The notes beneath the pieces are model-generated. The model was not told where the DNA came from, made no database searches, and was given only the letters and a program-made list of their open reading frames with translations. This document shows, in pieces, positions 9,504-21,466 of a stretch of 64,000 nt of DNA. Numbering within the stretch: the stretch's first letter is position 1; each line of letters starts with the position of its first letter. Origin of the DNA: Cordia subcordata (lineage: Eukaryota > Streptophyta > Magnoliopsida > Boraginales > Cordiaceae); assembly GCA_028554755.1 (NCBI GenBank), contig JAPTOF010000012.1, forward strand, positions 8,461,501-8,525,500. Reading direction: 5' to 3'. The translations under genes and the position numbers were made by a program.

Positions 9504-11875
9504 CTTTGAAGCATAAGCATAACCTATCTCTAAAGCATAGATTATTATTCACTTGTCTTCAGTTAGTTACCGCAGTTTACTCCTAGAACCTGCAACATTT
9601 ATTAGAAAAAGATGAAATTTCTTGAAAGAATAAAACTATGACTACAAGTACATAGGTGATTAAATAAGAAACTGAAACCAAATAATTCAAGTATGAATTG
9701 ATACAATCAAAAAGCCTAATTAGAACTTAGTATCAGGCATTCAGCAAACAACCATCCCAAATCTTGGGGATTAATGTGAACACATGGCTAAGGAAAATAA
9801 AATTAAGTAGAGTTCAATAGATCTCATGAATTTGACCCCAAAAGAAACAAAATAGGTCCCATGAATTGAAGATGAAAAAGATGGTGTTTGCTTCTTGAAT
9901 CACCATCCACTTTAATCTTCCTTCATTCTTCGCCTTGGAAGAGAAAAAGTTGTTGCTTCTTGTGTGCTAGCCAGGGTTACAAACCGGTCAAAAGTCATCT
10001 TCTAGTTGTTACACCCTATCTTTCCTGAAGAATAGAAAATCAACGATGTTTTGATTGATCAAAAAATGGATTTGTTTCTCCGTTCAAAATTTGATCAATT
10101 GGACAACTATCTGGTCGACTCTTTTTTTTTTGCCAAGGACAAATTTGAGATTTATATTAACAAAGATATCACCAAAATACAAGATACAAAATAAAAAAAA
10201 AAATTGTACATAAATAAACACGACTCAAGAAAAATTGTACAAGTCTAAACAAAAAGAAAGAAACATATTATAATCGCATAAGCAACCCATTTTGTCATGC
10301 GATTTGGCACAATTAAAGACATACATAATTACATAGCCACGGTTAGAAGAAAGGAGGAATTTCCAAACGGCAGACAAACATCTCCAAATATATATAAAAA
10401 GAAGCCGTGAGGGGCACAACAAACTTGTGCAACACCCGAACCAACTGTCACATGAGGAGCAACAAAACCAAGTTGCCCATTATTCCAACCAGGGTTTTCA
10501 AGATAACAAAATACCTACAAACTCGATATAACTAGTGGATAAAATACAATAAAAATATAAAAAAAATATAGTAATTACATAACAAAAAAAATGACTCCAC
10601 CAGCCCAAGGCTGGGGCATGAAGAAAAGGGAGAGAAACTCCCAAGGATTAGCACCACACAAACAACAAAACTGAGAAGAAAGAAGAACGAGAAGAAAGAG
10701 GAGAAGGGAGCGGGAGAGAGACAGAGAGCGAGAGAGGCGGTAGTGGAACTCCCTCGGACAGATGCCAAGATCAGTTTCTGGTCGATTTGGAGATAATATT
10801 GTTGTCTATTCTTCGGAGGATTGTCTAAAATACCAACATGGTTGATCGAGCACATGACGTTGTCTTTTCCAACTCTTAAAGGGCTTTACTTTGCTCTAAT
10901 TTGCATATTTTTGTGTAGGATCTACGTTTCATCAAAATCTACCAAAAATAATGCCTTGAGTTGAGTACTCTCAACTTAATTGGTGTACGTTAATGGAGAC
11001 ATGTTGTGCACTCGACGTTTACCAGTTAGTGGTCAAGCTCTGTTAGGTATATCAATGGTTGAGCGCCGCTAGCTGGATTTCCTTGTCGAAAAAAGAAAAA
11101 GTGCAAAATGTGTACAAAAAGAGAAGTTTTACACAAATAACTACTGCTTTTATATCCATGTTCTGCAGGGTTTATTTTTTAATAGGAAATGTTGAATTTA
11201 GTTAGATTTATTTATTTTTAATAGTAGATGACGAATTTAGTCATGAATATTATGTGCTCTACATAAGTCATTTTAGTATATTTTAAATTTATTCAAGTTT
11301 AATGCTTTTTAATAGTAGATAATAAATTTACTCGGGTTTAAACGTTTAGAATTCGCCGATAAGTATTATTTTAAGCATTAGTTATTTAGCAATTAAATCC
11401 CTAAATAACACTAATAATATATATTCATAACATAATAGATGAGAAATGAATAATTTGGAATCTACAAATGAATATTAGTTAAATTGTTTAAGTATTAATC
11501 GATTAGTAACTAAAATTTTGAATTAAAACTAATAATATATATCCATAATAGATAAGAAATTAATCGTTTGGAATTCACAAATGAGTATTATTTTAAGCGT
11601 GATTTGATTGGGCAATTAATTTTTAAATTAAAAATAGTAAAATATATCCATCAGATAAGAAAATGAAACTTTTTGAATTCACAAATGAATTTTATCTTAA
11701 AGATGAATTGATTGACCATCTAATTTTTCAATTAAAATTAATTATGTGTATCATCAAGATAAGAATAGTAAATGATATAATATTATATATAAACTAATAA
11801 AATAATTAGCATTGTCTTGTAAGCATTGACATGACACTCTTACAATATATATGTGTGATGATGCAAGTGTGTGGT
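9504..11875. other. Intergenic, no gene seen
   Basis: AT-rich. Minus-strand ORFs at 10225-10422 and 10532-10855 are low-complexity; the second is driven by a purine-rich stretch at 10665-10740 that reads as Ser, Phe and Leu. No element ends were recognised. Confidence 0.4.
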
Positions 11876-11879
11876 TTTC

Positions 11880-11990
11880 TAGGATTAGGCGATAACTCAA
11901 GTGGTTGAAACTATCTCTCTTAGAAATGATGTCATATGTTTGTATCCCATAAGGTCGAGGGGTTAAAAAAATCTCTAAAAATTTTAAAAA
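11880..11990 (+). mobile_element. tRNA-derived SINE-like fragment (family shared with 25571 and 30362)
   Basis: Contains CTCAAGTGGTTGAAACTATCTC, which resembles a pol III A box, followed about 35 bp later by TTTGTATCCCATAAGG, a weak B box. The same order of words (GTGGTTGAGACTA ... GAGATCCTG ... TCAAAT) occurs at 25571 and 30362, so these are dispersed copies of one family. Confidence 0.4.
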
Positions 11991-12009
11991 AGAGGTATGT
12001 GCTTTTTCT

Positions 12010-12260
12010 AACGCACATCTGTGTAGTGTTTATAAGTGTATGTGTAAATTTATGCCTCTTTATATGTGTTGTGAATATGTATCGGGTTTGTCAGTCTGAT
12101 CCAGTTCTTTTTCAAGTGAAATTCTCTCCTAGTAACTAGGAAGTGCATTGTGATTTAATCCTTTAGATTTAAACAGATAAATCTAAGTCCATCAATTAAA
12201 AATATAACTAATAAAATTAAAAAAGATATTTATATTTCCTTTTTTATATTTTTTCTAATC
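12010..12260 (+). repeat. Tandem-duplicated block, copy 1 (related to the MULE-like inverted repeat)
   Basis: Runs from CTCTTTATATGTGTTGTGAA through TCCTTTAGATTTAAACAG to TTTTTTCTAATCACAATC. The same order recurs at 12790-13045, about 780 bp downstream in direct orientation. The middle part resembles the arm of the 6511-8438 element (TCATTTAGATTTAAATAG ... CCAATTATAAATAG). Confidence 0.55.
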
Positions 12261-12392
12261 ACAATCTAATCAAATATAACAACGAGCAAGGTGTCACAAT
12301 TAATTTACTTGATTTTAATCATATTATCAATCACTAACTTAATTGGTTAATCTGTAATCTAACTACACGTAATATACTTTATGAGAATATTA

Positions 12393-12740
12393 TTCCTCCT
12401 ATATGAAAAATTCACAAAATCTAAGATCAACTTATAGGATTTTTGGCTACTCTACCTAGCAACTATTAGTTTTATGATGCAACCTCGAAATTTTTATGTT
12501 GTATTAGAGGTGGGTCCTTGGTCAAGTTTATCATCATATACTTGACCACGTGTGAGTATTCATCCACATCAAGTGATATATTCCTATCTTTCACTTGTGC
12601 CTCAAGTCACACATAAGGAGGAGTATTAGAATATTATTCCTCTCACAACAAAAATTCCTAAAATTGAAACCACTTTATAAGATTTTGGACTATTCTACCT
12701 AGCACCAATTAGTTTTAGGATGGAACCTTAGAATTTTAAA
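12393..12740. repeat. Pair of about 90-bp direct repeats starting AATATTATTCCTC
   Basis: AATATTATTCCTCC at 12388 and AATATTATTCCTCT at 12640 each run into an AAAATTC / TTATAGGATTTTGG-type sequence, then CTCTACCTAGCA and ATTAGTTTTA. Between them, 12605-12640 reads GCCTCAAGTCACACATAAGGAGGAGTATTAG. The arrangement resembles the flank of a small LTR element, but no coding part is left. Confidence 0.35.
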
Positions 12741-12789
12741 CATATTTATTAGTTAATTATGGTGATATTCCTAACTTATTCAATTTATC

Positions 12790-13060
12790 ATTCGAAATTT
12801 TGTTATATAAGCGTGTGTGTAAGCTTTTGTCTCTTTGTATGTGTTGTGAATATATAGTAGGTCTGTCAATCGAATGTGCATCTGCATCTAGTGAAGTTCT
12901 CTCCAAGTAAGTAGAAGGTGCATTATGATCTGATCCTTTAGATTCAAATAGATAAATCTAGGCCTTCAATTAAAAATATAATTAGTAAGTTAAAAAAAAT
13001 ATTTATACTTGCTTTTTTATATTTTCCCTAGTCAAAATTTAATCAAATACATCGAACCAT
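12790..13060 (+). repeat. Tandem-duplicated block, copy 2
   Basis: Second copy of 12010-12260: CTCTTTGTATGTGTTGTGAA, CTCTCCAAGTAAGTAG, TCCTTTAGATTCAAATAG, then TTTTATATTTTCCCTAG. The two copies differ at many positions, so the duplication is old. Confidence 0.55.
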
Positions 13061-13899
13061 TATTTATCTCTTTTGATGTAGACCTATCTATACTGTTTCC
13101 GTGATCCATTTGGGGCTTATTGGTTTATTAGTGACGAGAGTAGGCTTATGAGATGCGTGCTACTAAGATATATTGAAGTGTTAATCTATAACTATTGGGA
13201 AAAAATAGGTGAAAACGGGATGAAACACTAGAAATTTAAGATGCATATAATAACATGGTTCAGCTTATGCCTACTCCACTGGCAAAAAGGAGAATTTTAT
13301 TAAAAAAATTGATACTCTCGCTTTGGCTCTGGTCGCACTCTACCTCTATCTCACATCTCTTTCTTCTTGCATAAATATAATAGGCTAACTACTTATTTAT
13401 AGGTTGTAGAAGAGACAAAACCTTATAAAATAGGACCCTAATATGGCGGAACCAGAAATATGGCAGGACTTACATATACAAATATGACAGGTTTAGAACT
13501 CCTAAGATCACTATCCTTTATGTATCAATTAGAATATATGCCAAACCTTACAAATCTCTACCTTGGATCCTATTCGCTCCTAATTGACCAACTACAGTTC
13601 TTATCTCCTTTGCCAACCAGCCTTACCTCGGCTCACCACTTCACATTGCCCATAAATGTAATGCCTTATAGCTATTTGAGCGACCTCTTCACTGCCCTCT
13701 AACATCCTTGTAGTGTTGTATCCTCGTTACTCACGTTGCTCACAAGTGAAACACCTAAAGATTCTACCACATGATTCTCAGCCTCGATGCTGACACTTGA
13801 GAACATTGCAAAGCTCCACCTTATCCTATGAATCATGAAGGGATGCCATCTTTTCACTCACAATGCTCCTTAACTAAGCCAACCTTAGACCATCTGCAA
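13061..13899. other. No gene identified; possible far end of the minus-strand Copia
   Basis: The plus-strand ORF 13460-13702 has no recognisable domain. On the minus strand the Copia remnant becomes unreadable near 13900. Nothing further is supported. Confidence 0.3.
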
Positions 13900-14665
13900 C
13901 CTCACCATGGGATCCTTGCTCATGTATACTCATTACCGTGGTAGTCAAAGCATAAGCCTTCATATCTATTCCGTCTCTGGGGAAGTCTTCATCATGTCTA
14001 CTCTGCTTAGCAACAACCTTACACTGCATATCTCAAGATACACATTTATCTTGTATCTCCACTTACAGAGTTAACTAGATAGAACTTCCACTTCTATCTT
14101 CCAAAGACTCAAGATATGGCATCGCTTTATCCACTTTCTGCCTTAACACCCTTGGTTGCATGACTATCAAGAACATATAGACTATCTACAAAAAAATCTC
14201 TTAAGAGCAACAGGTGACTTTACACACTTTAAGAACTCTATTCTTATAGTGAAACTTAGATCTGCGAGAATCTAACTGCCTAAGAGAAATCGAGGTTTTC
14301 TTTAGCTCAAGGACATGTCAAAACTCGAAAGGTCTGATAATGCCATCAAACATCTCAATCTTCACAATGCTAGTTCCAACCACCTCCAACGTAAGGTCAT
14401 CCCTAAGATAAACTTTCCTACTCTTTTTAGAATAAGCAAAAAACTAATTTCTTCTAGGACACATGTTAAATGTAACACCAGAATCAAGAATCCCCTAATC
14501 TTTCTGTTGTCCTGCAGTGAGAGACAAGACAGCTTTAGTACCATCAGAACTCTCATCCTCTACATTGTCAACCACGTTTACTGAATCCTTCTTATATCTC
14601 TTCGGGCAAAAGTTCGTAATTGATCTCGTTCCCCACACTCAAAACACGTCACACCTTTTGCTCCT

Positions 14666-16047
14666 TGTAGGTGCAAATATCTTAAGGGGGGGTGAATTAA
14701 GATATATATATATATATATATATAACAATTTTCTTATTTAAAAATTCACCAAATAAATCAACAATTTCTTTCAAGCAAAGTATCAAACACAAGATTATCA
14801 ATATAAGTAAGTAAAATAGATGGAGAGTAGAGAGTAAGAAGACAAACGATTTTTAGGTGGTTCAGTCGAGCCTACGTCCACTGTCTAAGGATTCTCCCAT
14901 TCGGATTTCAAGAATCTTCACTAAAATGTTTTTTCAACTCTTGATAAAGTAAAAGCCAAGTTTTACACCTCTTTGAGACCTTTTCTCAAAAAACCCAAGA
15001 AATTTCTTTTTTAGGATTTCCTTACATTCTTTGAGAGCTTGCTCAACGTTCTCACAATATTTTAAAGCTATTTTGAGTGTGTATATAACCAGAAAAAGTG
15101 TGAAAATGATGAAGAATATATGTGTTCTTCTTACAAGAAAATATAGCAAGTTAAGCTCTTGAAAGCTCAAAGATTTTGCAAGTATAACTCAAGGATTTCA
15201 ACAATTGAATAAAGATTTCAGATTTTGCAAGCTTGAATTGATGATGTATTTGAGCTTTAAAGGTGTATTTAAAGAGTTTTAGATGTTAGGGCTTTGGTAG
15301 GTAGAAGAAAGAAAGAGAAATGGGGCTAAACGATAATAAGCAGCTAGTGCATTTATTACAGTAACTCGCTCAGCCGGTCGACCGGCTAGGTCGTCAGGCT
15401 GTCCTCTTTGCCTTACTGATTAGGCTAAATGGCTTAGCTAGTCGACCAGATAGAGGTCTGGCTCTTCTCTCTCATTCTCTGCTTTGGTGGGGCGACCTCC
15501 CTGGTCAGTCGATCGACTGGCTGAGAAGGTTCGGCCAGTCCAAAGAAGCTGGAGCAAAGCCAAACATGCTTGAAACACTTTTTAAACCACCTTTAACAAA
15601 CTTTCATAACTCCAAATTAACTCAAAACACTTTGTAAACAATTTTCAAATTGTATAAACATTTCAAAACACATGCTTATACTATGTATGCATCAAAAATC
15701 ATCTTTTGCTTTTTTGAAAGACAATGGTCATGAGGTTTTAAATCGTTAGTATCGTGAAAAGTGGAAGTTGAGCTAACTCTTGTAATTCGAAGGCATTTCA
15801 CAAAAAGAGCAACGTATCCGGTACCCCTTATGATGCCTCTACTCTGCCTTATGGCTTCTTATCATCTTCTTCTTCAATCTTTGACAAATAATGCTCTTCA
15901 TGGCTCATTTTCTTCTATCTTCCAAGCATCTATCTTTACAATTTATATTTGACACTCACAAGATAATTTTAGTAAAAAGATAGCATTTATCAATAGTGCA
16001 TATCAAAATTTTCATCATCAAAATCAATAACTAGTATTTAGTCAACA
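14666..16047 (-). mobile_element. Solo LTR, Sirevirus-like Copia, nested in the Copia gag
   Basis: On the minus strand it starts TGTTGACTAAATACTAG (16047) and ends TTTGCACCTACA (14666), giving 1382 bp with TG...CA ends. The flanks are CTCCT (14661-14665) and CTCTT (16048-16052), a 5-bp target duplication with one C/T difference. Removing it rejoins the gag frame from its basic region into the zinc knuckle. The start resembles the LTR at 63071 (TGTTGGCTTAATATTGC ... TTTTGATGAT). It carries GGTCGACC-type palindromes at 15372-15540. A (TA)n run lies at 14702-14723. Confidence 0.75.
15372..15540 (-). repeat. GGTCGACC-type palindrome cluster in the Sirevirus-like solo LTR
   Basis: CAGCCGGTCGACCGGCTAGG, GCTAGTCGACCAG and CAGTCGATCGACTGGC. 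On the transcript strand it lies upstream of an A/T-rich TATA-like segment near 15260. Confidence 0.75.
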
Positions 16048-16721
16048 CTCTTGGTTTCGACTTCTTCGAAGATCTTCCTTTCTTATTTTTCTCAAGTATA
16101 CTCATTGATCCCTCCCTATGAACCTCCACTGTAATTCTCAGGAAGTGTCTTTACAGATCCTTGGACTTCAATGCTGAACATAAATCACTGAAACTAATCT
16201 TGTCACGTTCATACAATAGAATCTATACGAGGTTCTCATGTGAATGCAATAAAGAATACGCCAAAACAAGCGCAAGATCTTCTGGATCAATCATGACTTC
16301 TATGTTCTTCAAGTCTATGACAATGGAATTAAACTCGTCAAGGTGTTTTTTTACTGGCGTAGTCTCCTTCATCTTGAAAGCATACAATCTTTTCTTCAAA
16401 TAGAGGTGATTCGCCAGTGACTTAGACACATAGAGATCCATCAAAGCCTTTCAAGCCTCGATTGTTGTGTCTTTATCAGCTACCTCTAGCAATACATCAT
16501 TAAAGACGTACATATCTATTGAACTAATTGCTTTGTCTTCTAATTCCTCCTTCTTATCCAGTTTTAGGTCTTTCTTGACCTTTCCTTTAAGCACTTTCCA
16601 TAGTCCCTGCATGACCATAAAAGCCTTGAACTTGATCTTCCAAATACTAACACTTCCTTTTTTGTCAAATTTCTCAATCTCGAACTTCATTCAAGTCGAA
16701 CTCATCTTCGTTTATCTAAGA

Positions 16722-17172
16722 GGGTGTTTGGATTGGCTTATAAAAAAGTTACTTAAAGCACTTCTGACTTTAAGTGGCTTTTTTTTATTTTCAATTTTAA
16801 GTAGTTACGCGTTTGAATAAAAATTGTAGTTACATGTTTGATTAAAGTGGGTTAAAAAATAAGTTATATAGTTAAAATAACTATTAAGGACATTAAAATA
16901 GAATTTAAAAAGGTAAATATAAGATAAAAGAATAAAGATATTTTAGTAATAAAAATAAAAAGGTAAGGATAAGATAGTAAATGATTTGGTCAAACTTGCA
17001 TTTTTTCAATGTGCTTAAAGCCATAAAAAGCAAAAGCTGGGGTTGGGAAGCTTTTTATTTTCTACTTAAAGCCACTTAAAAAAAGCACATTTTTAATTAA
17101 AACAAACACTTCCATTAGCTTAAATTAGGGTTTAAGCAGGTTTGACCAGAAAAAAAGCCAAACCAAACACCG
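16722..17172. mobile_element. MITE family A, copy 1 (hAT-like ends)
   Basis: Starts GGGTGTTTGGATTGGCTTAT and ends AAAAGCCAAACCAAACACCG. The same element occurs inverted at 32920-33386 and, split by a solo LTR, at about 55390-57672. Shared inner words include AAAGCACTTYTGACTTTAAG and CCTTACCTTTTTATTTTTATTA (seen here as its reverse). The flanks TCTAAGA and TCTAAAA may be a one-mismatch target duplication. No ORF. Confidence 0.65.
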
Positions 17173-17916
17173 TCTAAAACATACACTTTGGAACAAAATT
17201 AGGCCAAACCAATTGCAAAATTGAACTTAACATGCCAAACCCATCTGGTCAACTCTAGTCAATTAGTCAAATGTCAAATTTGCGGTCAAAGATGGTGATA
17301 TCTTGAAATGCATACTTTTGAGTATAATTTTGCAAAATGGAGCACGAAAATGGACTTAACATGTCGAAAAACATTTGGGTAGGTCCTCTCAAACTTTGGT
17401 CAAGCCTGGTCATTAGTCTAACTTGGTCAAAGTCAAAGGGTCAACAATTATGGTCAAAGCAAATAGGTTCACAGAAATCTCTTCCAAAAGCATTATACTT
17501 AATAATTATCATTGCCTTTGCCAATCAAAGCGCATGGTACACTATTCCTTGCAATACTGCTTAGCATAGGATCAAAATTAACATGATGAGCCTATACCAA
17601 GATCCAATAATTGTAATCTCATAAGCACACCAAAAGAACTCGCCCACACGTTGTACTAGACTGCACCCCCAAGAGGGGTCTCCTTCTTCACCCGTCTACT
17701 TAACTCGACTTACTACCTACAATTTGACGTGATGAGATTTCTCGATCCAAACCTTCAAATTTGTGTCATTTGCAGCAAAAGACTCCCTACTATTTGAATA
17801 CTTGAACTGCATTGGCCAAAGTCATATAAACTTCGACAATATGCTTTACTGTCACACTAAAAAACTATAACCTTCATGGCTTTTTAGGTATCTCATTTGG
17901 TCACAACACATGACAG
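17173..17916. other. Probable leader or LTR remnant of the minus-strand Copia; no gene
   Basis: Contains about a dozen GGTCAA / TTGACC words between 17245 and 17460 on the minus strand, as does the leader of the plus-strand Copia at 27330-27390. This supports it being the 5' leader of the 16690 gag. No primer binding site was recognised. Confidence 0.35.
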
Positions 17917-18538
17917 TGTACTAACCAAAATTAGCCTGGGCTTCATTTATCATGAAATGGATGTCGAGCTTATCGTGGCCCACAAATGTTACATGGCCTA
18001 TATAGGCCTGTTTGAGTCATCGATGAAAGACGTGTGTAAATAATTGTATGACCATGTACACATTTTCCCTCAAGATAAGCACGTTCGTATGATGATATCA
18101 TCCCACATGATAGACTCAGCTCACTTACAAGATACCTCATGCGCTAAGAAATGGAAATGCAGATATCTTCAACAGTTTTAGTGTTTATTTGACTAGATCA
18201 ATATGGAGTTCTCAGAAGTTTATCAACAAGAAAAGCTGCATATGACTTTATGACTCAAATGCAGCTATAAATACACCCCTCACACCAGGAGAGAGGCATC
18301 CAACCATTGATACTGCACCCTTATACACTTAGCTTGTCACTAGTATACTTTTAAGGTTCGCCCTTTATCTTTTCTTTTATATAATCTTACACCATTATAC
18401 TCTTTTTGTTAACTAACTGAGGCGTCAGAGTGTCTTTGGCCAGCACCATATCAGTGTAAAAAACTCACCCATCTTTTTCACTTTCTATTTTGCAGGTTGC
18501 TAGTGCCCTAAATATTGTGATTGTAGATCTTAGGTCCA
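17917..18538 (+). mobile_element. 5' LTR of a Tat-like Gypsy element
   Basis: Starts TGTACTAACCAAAATTAGCC and ends near TCTTAGGTCCA, about 622 bp. The partner LTR starts TGTAGTGGCCAAAATTAGCC at 24723. Shared inner blocks include GTGGCCCACAAA, CCCACATGATAGACTCAGCT, CAACTCAAATGCAGCTATAAATAC (promoter TATAAATA near 18267) and ACCAGGAGAGA. The end point is set by the primer binding site that follows. Confidence 0.65.
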
Positions 18539-18543
18539 TAATT

Positions 18544-18562
18544 TGGACCCACTATACGGCCC
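18544..18562 (+). other. Degenerate primer binding site of the Tat-like element
   Basis: TGGACCCACTATACGGCCC follows the LTR by 5 bp. It resembles the TGGCGCCCACYGTGGGGCC-type site found after 5' LTRs of many plant Gypsy elements, with several changes. Confidence 0.4.
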
Positions 18563-18639
18563 TAGCAACTATAATAATAGTAAGCTAAATATTCAAAAAC
18601 ATACCAAGCACCAGAATAGTGGTGTCATGCTGGCAAGAC

Positions 18640-19725
18640 AAATTCTTACCAAGATGTTCACTCATAAATGGAGGCCATGATGGACAAATTGTCAACATTC
18701 AAAGACAAGTTCAAGAATCTCCAAGAAGAAAATGATGTAGTCTAAAAGGAAAATGATGCCATTCGTCAAAAGAACCTAGATCTATAAGAAAGGGTGAGGA
18801 ATCTTTCATCAAATGTTACACCCTTTAACAAAAGAAAAGCAATCCTTAGCCAGGTAGTCGGTCCTATGCCGTCTTTAGATCTTACGCTTGCCCAAACTCT
18901 TGAACACTCATCAATAGCTATCAAGAATGTTCTACTACATCCAGCAGACCCCAATACCAATAACGGAACCTATCTAGAGGATTAAACATGAATATGCTTA
19001 GACGAAACCTATCTAGAGGATCAAACATGAATATGCTTAGGCAATTTGTTGAACTTGAATCTTTGGTCCAAGGAATCCCAGGGTTACCTATTCCTGCTAA
19101 GAGGAGTACAGTAGATAGCTATACGGTGTCTCCCTTTGTAGATGCCATAGTAATGGTAGACCTGCCAGCTAAGTTTATCTTTCCCAGCATGAAGCTTCTT
19201 GATGGAAACATGGATCCAGATGATCACGTCATGCAATATAAATGGAAAATGGGTACACTCGTTATCCCTAGAAAGAAGCGAGAAGCGTGTATGTGTAAAG
19301 ACTTTGACTCAAGTTTAATAGGACCTGCTTTACAATAGTATACCAATCTCTCGAATGGGTACATTAGTTATTTCGCTCGACTCACTGACATGTTCGTTGA
19401 ATAGTACGCTAGAAGTCACAAATTGGAAAAGCAGCCAGATGACTTATATCTGATTGTTCAAAAAAGAGGCGAATTTCTCAGAGAGTATATGGGCCGATTT
19501 AATAGAGAAAAGATGACCATACTTAATTGGAACACAACTACTACAGTTTTCGCTTTCTAGAGAAGGTTTCCTCCCTGAATCCGAACTCTAAAAAGAACTC
19601 ACAAAGTATCTATGTACAAACTATGGAGGACGTCCTGGCCAAAGCATGGGTACAAATCAAATACGAAGATGATCAAGCCAATCAGCACACACCCTTCCCA
19701 AGTCGTGGCTATAGAGATTAACAGA
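18640..19725 (+). pseudogene. Gypsy (Tat-lineage-like) gag, with stops
   Basis: After a heptad-rich coiled-coil-like start (FKNLQEENDVV, NDAIRQKNLDL), the segment 18988-19338 contains LPAKFIFPSMKLLDGNMDPDDH, EACMCKDF and SSLIGPALQ. Then come TNLSNGYISYFARLTDMFVE, LREYMGRFNREK and, in another frame at 19527-19721, TMEDVLAKAWVQIKYEDD. This is the order of the retrotransposon gag domain in plant Tat and Ogre relatives (capsid-forming, RNA-binding). Stops at 19336 (TAG where Trp is expected) and later ones, plus a frameshift near 19555, inactivate it. A 29-base duplication near 18990-19030 repeats CCTATCTAGAGGAT and the bases that follow. Confidence 0.7.
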
Positions 19726-20084
19726 TGAATAGGCGATCTAAGAGGTATGAGCTATACCCAGTTGAAAGCCAAAAAGCCATGTGCTTACAAGATGAAAGAC
19801 AATTACTTGATCAAGAACGTACTCAAGGAGCTGATCGCAGTGTTCCTAAATACATCCTGACATGATTCTTCCTAAATACATCCTGACATAATTCTTCCTT
19901 GATAAGAAGAAACAAATAACTACTAAGAGGAAAGGAAAACAACAAGTCATAGACATCATTACTTTAGAATCACAATGCATAGTCAATTGTGTTCTAGAGA
20001 AATTAGGAATAAGACGAGCCCATTGTCTACTATCTATAAAGAGGCTTGACGTCAGGTCTCAACAGCTATGAAGGTTTAAGATGA

Positions 20085-20574
20085 AACACATTATTCTTTC
20101 TCTAACAAAGAAGGGGTACATTATGATGATGCCCTAATTATTACTCTTCTTATTGTTGATTGTTGGGTTAGAATGATATTAGTAGACAATAGTAGCTTTG
20201 CCAATATTCTTATGCTAAGCACTCTCAGAGAAATAGGAATCAATAAATCCTCCATTAGCGACCGAATGACAACTGTAGTTGGATTCAATAGGGAGCCTAA
20301 AGACACGGTAGGGGAGATTGTTTTCCCTGTCTATATGGAATAAGTAAACCTTGATGTAAAGTTCTTACTAGTAAACTATCTATCACCTAACAATGTCATA
20401 CTTGGCAGACCACGGATCCACGAGATGAAGATTGTCCCATCTATTTATCATCAAGTAATAAAGTTCCCTACCAAGTGAAGGATTAGAGATATAAGAGGCC
20501 AAGGCATTGAAGCTATCATTCTTGCGCCACCTATCCTTAAAGTTGAGAAGACATTTAAAGAAGAGAATACCTAA
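20085..20574 (+). pseudogene. Gypsy aspartic protease remnant
   Basis: Reads DALIITLLIVDC, ILVDNSSFANIL (active-site block at 20176-20205, where the family has L-V-D-N-G-S-S), VGFNREPKDTVGEIVFPVY, VNLDVKFLLV, NNVILGRPRIHEMK, PSIYHQVIKFPTK. The glycine after D-N is Ser here. A stop at 20341 (TAA) and another at 20477 break it. It is the protease that follows gag in Tat-type elements. No RT, RNase H or integrase sequence follows in the next 4 kb. Confidence 0.7.
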
Positions 20575-21400
20575 AAGCTACGTCATCTGTAGGACATGAT
20601 AAAGAGGAGAAAAAAAAGCTCGTCCCACGACCTATCAATATAACCTTCTGTAGTGCTATAGCAAGAATAACATAGTCAAGTATTTCAAAGAGTGAAGAAG
20701 AACTTTCAAAAATATTAGGGTTCAGAAAAGCTTAGCACCTAACTAAGAAGAACCTTAATAAAGTGTTTGAGTAGGAAAGCAATAAAAATTACGCATTAAA
20801 GACAGCAAGGACATCCCCAATATCTAGAATGTTTCTCATTTGAAAAGGTACCACCTTTAGCAAGTGATAGTCGTCTTTCAAGTACAAGCTCTAAAGACCT
20901 GCAAGTACACAGACCGATGCAATGTAATGTGTATAAGAATGAGTGTCAAACTATAGGGACGCTATGTTGTGAAATGAATTCTACGTTTTTGTGTCCTAGA
21001 GAATGCCTAAAAGGAAGCCAAAACTAACTATTTTTGGTGTTTTCGGATGATCAGGAGCTCTAGCTAAAGAAAATAAACCTACACTATGGGAATGGAAATG
21101 ATAGAGACAAACTATCTAAAGGGAACTAGCAAATGGAAGGGATTAGGTTGACATCTACTTGGTAATGGGTGATCCTAGACTCAAATGCTATGGGATTTAC
21201 ATAGAATGGCTTAATGACTGATTGCTCTTTTAACTAGGTTGCTTAATTAGTGTCCTAATTTCTCCCTAGGACTCGATGTGGGTCCGCCCTTAGGCGGCGC
21301 CTCCTAAAGCTACAGTGTGGTCCTTATGACCAAGGGCCTTAAGAGTGACCAATTAGCTTTCTAGGTGACATAGAACGAACCTACCCTAGTACCTAAACCA

Positions 21401-21466
21401 TTGGCTAGATTGAAAGCCAAGACCTAGTGTTATTAAGGTCGACCTATTGGCTAGATTTAAAGCCAA
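21401..21466 (-). repeat. Two hairpin repeats in the family 2 solo LTR at 20865
   Basis: TTGGCTAGATTGAAAGCCAA (21401-21420) and TTGGCTAGATTTAAAGCCAA (21447-21466): stem conserved, loop changed. Confidence 0.7.

Larger units (their letters stand above)
13900..16690 (-). pseudogene. Decayed Copia retrotransposon, gag to protease region, interrupted by a solo LTR
   Basis: On the minus strand from 16690, the gag begins FEIEKFDKKGSVSIWKIKF and continues LYVSKSLANHLYLKKRLY and HLDEFNSIV. This is the typical order of a plant Copia gag (UBN2-type). After the inserted LTR at 14666-16047 the strand resumes with a CFECG zinc-knuckle start (14600-14660), then a protease and pre-integrase area (TFNMCP-like at about 14480, VVGTSIVKI-like at about 14380, then KKTSISLRQLDS). 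Stops and frameshifts break it throughout. No RT or integrase is recognisable to the left, so the element is internally truncated. The gag start lies next to a MITE at 16722. Confidence 0.6.

Noticed and set aside
10532..10855. 107-residue minus-strand ORF with hydrophobic runs
   Set aside because: Its Phe, Leu and Ser tracts come from a purine-rich repeat; no start context or homology.
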